DNA of 5,171 bases from Gammaproteobacteria bacterium (GTDB lineage Bacteria; Pseudomonadota; Gammaproteobacteria; SZUA-229): the NCBI GenBank assembly GCA_030641945.1, contig DAOWLL010000170.1:1-5171 (forward strand), given 5' to 3'. This document shows, in pieces, positions 1-5,171 of this stretch. The translations under genes were made by a program, and so were the position numbers. Every line of letters begins with the position of its first letter. Position 1 is the stretch's first letter. Under the pieces are notes generated by a model. That model did not search any database. It worked only from the letters and a program-made list of their open reading frames with translations, and was not told where the DNA came from.

Positions 1-1562
1 ACGAAGACCACGGGCATCATCCCGTCAATCAAGGCAATGGGCCCGTGCTTCATCTCGGCTGCGGGATATCCCTCCGCGTGGATATAGGAGATTTCCTTGA
101 GCTTGAGCGCACCTTCGAGTGCAATTGGATACAGCATTCCCCTGCCGAGGAAAATCGCATTACTTCTGTCGGTAAAGGCATCCGCCCACTCGCTGATGTT
201 GCTGACATCGGACAAAATTCGGTCCATCATGCCCGGTAGTTCGATCATGTGATGCAACAGTGCCTGCTCTTTCTCAGCCGACATATCGCGGCGTGTACCC
301 AGTGCAATGACCAGCAATAACAATGCAACCAGCTGGGTGGTAAACGCCTTGGTTGATGCCACGCCAATTTCCGGGCCGGCGCGCGTCATTAATTTCAGTT
401 CGCTTTCACGCACCAGCGAACTTTCGGGCACATTGCAGATGGCCAGTGAAAAACGGCCTATCTGTTGCTTGATACCGCGCAGTGCTGCCAGCGTATCTGC
501 GGTTTCACCCGACTGGGAAATTGTCACTACCAGTGTATCGGGCAGTAGCACCGGCTTGCGGTAACGGTATTCACTGGCGACTTCGACGCAACACGGAACA
601 CCGGTGATCGCTTCCAGCCAGTAGCGTGCAACCATGCCAGCATGGTAGCTGGTGCCACAGGCGATGATCTGAACCTGTTTGACCTGGTCCAGAATTTCGC
701 CCGCACCCGGACCAAAAGTTGAATCCAGAATTTTGCCTTCGATGACGCGGCCTTCAAGCACTTCGATCAGGCTTGACGGCTGTTCGTGTATCTCCTTCAG
801 CATGTAGTGGCGATAACCACCCTTGCTGGTAGAGTCGGCACTGAGGTCGGATTCACGTACGGGGCGATCGACAACGCTGCCTTGTTTATCGTAGATGACC
901 AGTGAGTCCGGCCTGATGTCGGCAAAATCACCTTCTTCAAGATAAATAAAACGGCGCGTAACAGGCAGTAATGCCGACGCATCCGAAGCGATGAAATGTT
1001 CACCCAGGCCGATACCAATCACCAGCGGACTGCCGCTGCGCGACGCGATCATGCGATGCGGGTCCTTCACTGACACCACGCCCAGTGCATAAGCGCCTTC
1101 AAAGTCAGTCACGGCATGACGCACCGCTTCCAGCAGATCGCCTTTCACACGCAGGTAATGCTCGATCTGGTGTACTGCAACTTCGGTATCGGTGTCAGAG
1201 GTAAAACGAAATCCTTCAGCCTTCTGCTGCTCGCGCAGTTCGCCGTGGTTTTCAATGATGCCGTTATGCACAACAGCAACAGAATCGTCACAGATATGCG
1301 GATGTGCGTTGGATTCACTGGGCTCCCCGTGCGTCGCCCAGCGCGTGTGTGCAACACCTGTAAGCCCCTTGATTGGGGTTTGGTCCAGCGAATCGGACAG
1401 TGACTTGACCTTGCCGACCCGACGCACACGGTCGAGACAGGCCTTGCCATTGATCACGGCAATACCCGCTGAGTCATAACCGCGATATTCGAGTCGCCGC
1501 AGCCCCTCAAGCAGGATTGGCGTTACATTTCGATCGGCAACAGCGCCAACAATTCCACACAT
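1..1562 (-). CDS. glmS: Glutamine-fructose-6-phosphate aminotransferase (isomerizing), GlmS, 3' end cut by window edge
   Basis: Cytoplasmic enzyme that makes glucosamine-6-phosphate from fructose-6-phosphate and glutamine, the first step towards UDP-GlcNAc for peptidoglycan and LPS. The start at 1562 gives MCGIVGA, so Cys2 becomes the N-terminal glutaminase nucleophile after Met removal. The glutaminase domain (about 2-225) has EYRGYDSAG, HTRWATHG, HNGIIEN and SDTDTEV. The first SIS sugar-phosphate domain begins near 290, with CGTSYHAG at Cys302, SQSGETADT near 349 and ASTKAFTTQL. The second SIS domain carries LKEISYIHAEG and EMKHGP; Glu490 and His506 align with E. coli isomerase residues Glu488 and His504, which are numbered without Met. 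The frame is open for 520 codons. About 90 C-terminal residues, including the equivalent of Lys603, lie outside the window. A weak AGAG ribosome-binding site sits 7 bases before the ATG. The gene follows a barrel-protein gene rather than glmU and seems to have its own promoter. Identification is secure. Confidence 0.98.
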   Translation of the reverse strand, partial: MCGIVGAVADRNVTPILLEGLRRLEYRGYDSAGIAVINGKACLDRVRRVGKVKSLSDSLDQTPIKGLTGVAHTRWATHGEPSESNAHPHICDDSVAVVHNGIIENHGELREQQKAEGFRFTSDTDTEVAVHQIEHYLRVKGDLLEAVRHAVTDFEGAYALGVVSVKDPHRMIASRSGSPLVIGIGLGEHFIASDASALLPVTRRFIYLEEGDFADIRPDSLVIYDKQGSVVDRPVRESDLSADSTSKGGYRHYMLKEIHEQPSSLIEVLEGRVIEGKILDSTFGPGAGEILDQVKQVQIIACGTSYHAGMVARYWLEAITGVPCCVEVASEYRYRKPVLLPDTLVVTISQSGETADTLAALRGIKQQIGRFSLAICNVPESSLVRESELKLMTRAGPEIGVASTKAFTTQLVALLLLVIALGTRRDMSAEKEQALLHHMIELPGMMDRILSDVSNISEWADAFTDRSNAIFLGRGMLYPIALEGALKLKEISYIHAEGYPAAEMKHGPIALIDGMMPVVF

Positions 1563-1599
1563 AAATATTCTCTGGTGTTATCTGTAAATCAATAGATTA

Positions 1600-1627
1600 A
1601 CTATAGAATGAGTGAGCTGATACACAA
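1600..1627 (-). promoter_or_regulatory. Candidate sigma-70 promoter for glmS
   Basis: Read on the minus strand, TTGTGT (1627-1622) is followed after 16 bases by TATAGT (1605-1600). The -10 matches TATAAT at 5 of 6 positions; the -35 matches TTGACA at only 3 of 6, but in the key TTG. Transcription would begin near 1593, leaving a leader of about 30 bases before the glmS ATG, which is too short to hold a riboswitch or ribozyme. It lies in the only AT-rich non-coding gap of the window (1563-1712), directly upstream of glmS. This is a consensus match by eye, with no direct evidence of use. Confidence 0.5.
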
Positions 1628-1712
1628 GTGATACTGTACCCTGTTTAATGAATAATAATAGAGCCTTGTGAATTAAATATGAAGCGAAAAAAAGAACCTC
1701 CACTCCGATTAA

Positions 1713-2873
1713 TCAAAATGTATAGCTTGCAGACAACAACAATTCCAATGCCAGGGCATTCTCTAAATTCAGGTCATCAGTAATTAGTTTAAATTTGAAC
1801 CAGTGATTAGAATAATCAATACCACATGCGCTTGCTGTCAGATTACATGAAAGCCCGATTTTCGAAGTATCATTGATATTCAGGCCAGCGCCAACGAGGT
1901 AGAACGACTTTATTTCATAGTTCCGGTACGCCATGTCAAAAACGTATCGGCCAATTGAGTAGTCTGCTGACAGAAATATTTTTCTGGGTATTTCCTGCAC
2001 ATAATCCTGATTGGTTTCAAGCCCCGATACGACGGGATTATAAATCAGATAACCATCTTCATCATATTCCTTTGTGTCTGAGGAGGCGGTCGCAATCGTC
2101 CTGGGTGCGTTTTCCCAGTACATTCTTGTCAGAATGTCGTATGCCTGAAAACCGAGTCCTAGTTTACTGCTGACCTGCCAGTCAAAAACAAGATCCACCG
2201 CATAGCCACGCCCTTGCGGTGGCTCTACAACACGATCGAACAGCTTGTCTTCTGAATAGTAATAATCCACATCAAAGGCGAATTCATATTCCTTGTCTGT
2301 TATTACTTCAGCTTGACCACTTAATGAACCATCATTAAACAGCTCGCCTCTCAGATAGGACACAGAAACACCATATGAGAACGATTTACTGTATTCCTGA
2401 TTGAATGTTATTCGCAGGCCATCTGAAACCATCGTATTTGCAGCCAGGAACAGATCAAATTGTTCTCCCGGCACCAATGGAGTCTTGTTTTTCACCTTAT
2501 GTATACCATCCGCAGTCTCGGGACTGTATTCGAAATAGTAGTCATAGCGCTTGATATAGCCCAATTGCCACCGCCCCAAGGACACCCCGGCTTCCACCCT
2601 GTCAACAGAAAATGAAACATCGCCCGGCTGCAGCTCGACATTCCAGTTGCTGTCAGCAATTGATTTTATAGACTTCGATTCACTGTATGCGAAACCGTCA
2701 GCTATGAAATAAACACCGGCAGTCGATGCTTCAACATTAAATACGGCGACAAAAACCGGCATCATAAGCAGTACAACACTGGATTTTGCTACAGACGAAA
2801 AAAAGGCGGTATTTTGAATACCGCCTTTTTTTATAGTACAGGGAACAGAATCAGAAGATTTCAAACGTTCCAT
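1713..2873 (-). CDS. Predicted outer-membrane beta-barrel protein, function unknown
   Basis: I do not recognise the family. The longest frame gives 386 residues. Residues 30-49 look like a Sec signal peptide: Lys30, a hydrophobic core (SSVVLLMMPVFVAVF) and a possible signal peptidase site after Val-Glu-Ala49; there is no lipobox Cys. The rest is rich in Tyr, Phe and alternating polar/hydrophobic stretches. It ends LLLSASYTF, with Phe, Tyr, Ala and Leu at alternate positions and a terminal Phe, the signature recognised by the BAM machinery in outer-membrane barrels. Cys343 and Cys350 lie seven residues apart near the end, probably in a surface loop. The start is uncertain. ATG at 2873 overlaps the upstream gene by 23 bases, has only a distant GAAGG-like site about 12 bases away, and gives an unusually long 30-residue n-region that crosses a terminator hairpin. 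The next ATGs (2765, 2762) follow the hairpin but would leave a 12-13-residue signal with no positive charge and no clear ribosome-binding site. I keep 2873 as the maximal call. Confidence 0.8.
   Translation of the reverse strand: MERLKSSDSVPCTIKKGGIQNTAFFSSVAKSSVVLLMMPVFVAVFNVEASTAGVYFIADGFAYSESKSIKSIADSNWNVELQPGDVSFSVDRVEAGVSLGRWQLGYIKRYDYYFEYSPETADGIHKVKNKTPLVPGEQFDLFLAANTMVSDGLRITFNQEYSKSFSYGVSVSYLRGELFNDGSLSGQAEVITDKEYEFAFDVDYYYSEDKLFDRVVEPPQGRGYAVDLVFDWQVSSKLGLGFQAYDILTRMYWENAPRTIATASSDTKEYDEDGYLIYNPVVSGLETNQDYVQEIPRKIFLSADYSIGRYVFDMAYRNYEIKSFYLVGAGLNINDTSKIGLSCNLTASACGIDYSNHWFKFKLITDDLNLENALALELLLSASYTF
2798..2832 (-). terminator. Strong Rho-independent terminator, symmetrical (bidirectional form)
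   Basis: The arms at 2798-2813 and 2817-2832 are perfect inverted repeats of 16 bases around a TTG loop. The stem core is GGCGGTATT paired with AATACCGCC, flanked by seven As on one side and seven Ts on the other, so it has terminator form on both strands. On the minus strand it lies 18 bases after the TGA (2853-2851) of the large exported-protein gene, the normal place for its terminator. No plus-strand gene was found that would need it. It also falls inside the N-terminal part of the longest frame of the downstream barrel gene (codons 14-26). Confidence 0.9.
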
Positions 2874-5171
2874 CTATGTAGGACACCTTCAGGTAACCAC
2901 TCGGCGTTATTTCGATTGCGCCATACTGAATAGCATTGTATAAAAGCGCACCGGACAGCTGGTTAGACTCTAGCACGAGACTGTCAAGTACAACTTTCAC
3001 ACCGTCCTGGTTCGTGATCACAACCGAACCGAAGTAATTGGTAGAAACGAAATCCTCGGCATTAACTGCGGCCGTAATCTCAATCTGCCTGCTGCCATAA
3101 GAGATCCTGATCGTACCATTACCGGTCCCGAAACTTGTCCGGTCGGCATTGATGTTCACACTTGCCGCTGGCAGATCGGTTAACTGCAGGCCGAAAGTCA
3201 GTCCGATATCGGCATCAATCCACTGATTTGCATTCTCGATGATAAATTCGGGATCTGCCAATGTGCCATCCAGTGTACCATCTGTTGAGAAATCAGCACC
3301 AGTGGTACTCGCATAGTACATGCCTTCGTCCTCAACCCAAGCGTAGATATCGCCTAAAGTACCGATACCAAAATAAGTTAGCGCTTCGGCCAGACTTCCT
3401 AGTGGTATGTGGGATGGGTAAGAATAAAACCATGAATTATACGTCATCGTCAGGGTAGCTATACCGGTGCTTGCATCCCAGTAAACGTTTGCCCAGAAAC
3501 CCGGGTAACTGGATGTAAATGTATCGTCCCCCAGCGTTGTATCCGTATCGGAGTACGTCCAGCTTGCGAACGGCTCCGCATGGTTTGCTGAATAAAGCGT
3601 ATCGACCGGTGCAAAATCACCGAAGAACTCGAACGTATCCGTGTTTGTGACATTGACAGCAAGCGACGCGGTAAGGTTGTCACCCATGGTATTGCTTAGA
3701 GTGCCTTCCAGCCTCAGGGTTTTCGGCAGCACCAGGGACGCGGGGTCAAGCGGGTCCGAGACGTTGGTTACGCGAATGTAATCCATATTTGCATTCAATT
3801 TACCAGTAAACGTGACAGGACTGGCCAGGATCTGATCTGATGTATCCACGTACTGTGTAAAGCTTGCATCAACCAGGTCAACAACCAGGTCCGCTATCGC
3901 AGGTAATGGTTTAATAGGCTGAACATAGTTGATGGTGTAAGGCGTTACAAAGCTCACGTTCACTGTGCCGTCCGTAATGGACAGGCTGTTCTCTCTTCCC
4001 TCTACCGTGGCTGAGGTCACTTCCAGGTTAAAATCGGTGGCGGTTGTTCCATCTGCCGGTAAAGTCACTGTCATATTGACGGTATAGCCACTAATTACGC
4101 CGTCGGTAATGACGATTACGCCAGCAGAGGGTGATGCAATAGTACCGCTATCGAATTGGCGGGGATTGGGATCAGTCGGAAGATCGAGGATATAACTGGA
4201 AAGATCAGGATCGCCATTAAAAAGCAGTGCAGCATCGACACCGGCGCCCAGCGCATCTAGTGCACTCGTACCCAGTATACCGACAGCATCCGAAGCCATT
4301 CCGACTTCCGCGGCAAACGTTGAGGCCTCTGCTCCGGCTTCCGCAATGATGACATTGCCCCAGGTGCGGACATCGCTCATCATCGCCTTGACCTTGTCAA
4401 GGGTTGCATAGTCCACTGTGGGACTCGGCACAGGATCGATGATGTTGTTTACTGCAGTATCTATATCCTGCTGCAGTTCAACCAGCACGCCGGTAACATC
4501 AACGATGCCGATCGCGGCTAACACGGTCTCCGCAGCATTCACAATATCGAGCAATGATATCTGCGTTAGATCACCGCCGTCATCGGCCAGGATTGTACCT
4601 GAAGCGAAAGACGAAGCCAGTATAGCCAGTGCCTCATTAAGAAGTGGCTGGCCGTCCGCATCCGTGTTTGCTTCGATTGCTACAGTTACCAGTAGTGCTG
4701 CATAGATAACCTGGGTAGGAGAAAGCGCACCATCAACAGCTATTGCATCGGTTATGTCGACAGGTGCGGTATTCAGGATATCTAGACCACCCAACAAATT
4801 TGACACTTCAGAATTGGCGTTGGCAACAGTGGCTGAATCAAGAGACGGTTGTGATTTGGCGAGCTCTGCAGCCGTGTGAGTGAATGGCGTCACACTCGCA
4901 TTTACCACCGCGTTCGCTTCCGCACCCGGCAGGAGTGCCGTCATGTTTAAGGCTGAGGGTTTATAGAACTCACCAAAATCGATAGTTGTATTTGAATCAG
5001 TCAGACCATCAGTACGTGTTCCGCAGCCAGCAGGAATATCGCACTTCATTCGGGTGTTTGCGTCCGCTGTGATAGTAACCTGAAGCACGCCACCTTTGTA
5101 ACTATTATCAAGCGTGATCTGGTAGCTTCCAGCATTGCCCGTTCTGGCCGTGCCTACTGTCGCGATAGCAT
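2851..5171 (-). CDS. Large exported beta-rich protein of unknown function, 5' end beyond window
   Basis: I do not recognise a named family. The frame is open to the right edge, giving 772 visible residues before TGA at 2853-2851. The GTG at 5088 is internal, because the 27 codons before it read smoothly as the end of a beta domain (GNAGSYQITLDNSYKGG), the style of a carboxypeptidase-regulatory-like fold. Next come CDIPAGCG (visible Cys43 and Cys49, the only two cysteines) and VTPFTHTAAELA near residue 93. A helix-prone, Ala/Leu-rich stretch covers about 97-320. From about 340 to the end the protein is beta-prone, with many Thr, Ser, Asp, Asn and Gly and few Lys or Arg, finishing GYLKVSYIDGTFEIF. 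The acidic composition, low Cys count and lack of catalytic motifs suggest a secreted or surface-anchored protein. Its signal sequence, and whether it is a lipoprotein, cannot be seen. The barrel gene follows directly on the same strand, overlapping its last 23 bases if the longest frame is used. Confidence 0.85.
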   Translation of the reverse strand, partial: AIATVGTARTGNAGSYQITLDNSYKGGVLQVTITADANTRMKCDIPAGCGTRTDGLTDSNTTIDFGEFYKPSALNMTALLPGAEANAVVNASVTPFTHTAAELAKSQPSLDSATVANANSEVSNLLGGLDILNTAPVDITDAIAVDGALSPTQVIYAALLVTVAIEANTDADGQPLLNEALAILASSFASGTILADDGGDLTQISLLDIVNAAETVLAAIGIVDVTGVLVELQQDIDTAVNNIIDPVPSPTVDYATLDKVKAMMSDVRTWGNVIIAEAGAEASTFAAEVGMASDAVGILGTSALDALGAGVDAALLFNGDPDLSSYILDLPTDPNPRQFDSGTIASPSAGVIVITDGVISGYTVNMTVTLPADGTTATDFNLEVTSATVEGRENSLSITDGTVNVSFVTPYTINYVQPIKPLPAIADLVVDLVDASFTQYVDTSDQILASPVTFTGKLNANMDYIRVTNVSDPLDPASLVLPKTLRLEGTLSNTMGDNLTASLAVNVTNTDTFEFFGDFAPVDTLYSANHAEPFASWTYSDTDTTLGDDTFTSSYPGFWANVYWDASTGIATLTMTYNSWFYSYPSHIPLGSLAEALTYFGIGTLGDIYAWVEDEGMYYASTTGADFSTDGTLDGTLADPEFIIENANQWIDADIGLTFGLQLTDLPAASVNINADRTSFGTGNGTIRISYGSRQIEITAAVNAEDFVSTNYFGSVVITNQDGVKVVLDSLVLESNQLSGALLYNAIQYGAIEITPSGYLKVSYIDGTFEIF

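Noticed and set aside
1..1480. Several open frames of 64-101 codons on both strands within the left third (for example 1145-1450 minus and 1116-1403 plus).
   Set aside because: All lie inside glmS in other frames. The glmS frame is continuous with conserved motifs throughout, and the other frames show no recognisable protein features.
1684..1712. Terminator after the barrel gene, suggested by a T7 run on the minus strand (1693-1687).
   Set aside because: The bases before the run (TTAATCGGAGTGGAGGTTC) form only a weak wobble-paired stem, so no hairpin supports an intrinsic terminator.
1563..1712. glmS ribozyme or other structured leader upstream of glmS.
   Set aside because: The gap is short and AT-rich with no ribozyme-like pairing seen, and the ribozyme is known mainly from Gram-positive bacteria.
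2833..2865. Promoter for the barrel gene from TTGAAA with TACTAT or TATAAA ahead of the hairpin.
   Set aside because: The spacing is 20 bases or more, outside the usual 16-18, and any transcript would run straight into the terminator hairpin.
1955..4705. Short open frames at 1955-2173, 3261-3458 and 4418-4705 on the plus strand and 3459-3683 on the minus strand.
   Set aside because: They overlap the two long minus-strand genes completely, have no clear ribosome-binding site and read as low-complexity or Arg/Ser-rich shadow translations.
5086..5088. GTG as the start codon of the large exported protein.
   Set aside because: The frame stays open upstream to the window edge, and the 27 preceding codons read as a plausible beta domain with no signal peptide after the GTG, so the gene begins outside the window.

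Overview
The window reads as a piece of a gammaproteobacterial chromosome. The lineage is an inference from the close, motif-by-motif match of the GlmS protein to the Escherichia coli enzyme and from the outer-membrane-type protein beside it; I cannot name a genus. Every gene I can support lies on the minus strand, so transcription runs from the right edge to the left edge. No RNA gene, insertion sequence, CRISPR array or attachment site was seen.

In transcription order: (1) 5171-2851 holds the 3' part of a large, acidic, probably exported protein, open to the window edge, with the end of a small beta domain, a Cys-Asp-...-Gly-Cys-Gly motif, a helix-rich middle and a long beta-rich C-terminal half. 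(2) At 2832-2798 is a perfect 16-bp inverted repeat with A7/T7 flanks, a textbook intrinsic terminator. (3) At 2873-1713 is a predicted outer-membrane beta-barrel protein ending in Ser-Tyr-Thr-Phe. Its longest reading frame overlaps the end of gene 1 and runs through the terminator hairpin. (4) The 150-bp AT-rich gap at 1712-1563 carries a good sigma-70-type promoter candidate. (5) At 1562-1 is glmS, glucosamine-6-phosphate synthase, cut by the left edge after 520 of roughly 610 residues.

glmS is a housekeeping gene that feeds UDP-GlcNAc synthesis for peptidoglycan and lipopolysaccharide. The two upstream genes look like a cell-surface pair of unknown function: a large exported beta-rich protein and an outer-membrane barrel. 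Their adjacency, strand and overlap suggest a shared role, but nothing in the sequence gives that role. The most unusual local feature is the strong terminator inside the possible N-terminal coding region of the barrel gene. Either the barrel gene starts later than its longest frame suggests, or its expression depends on readthrough or translation across the hairpin.
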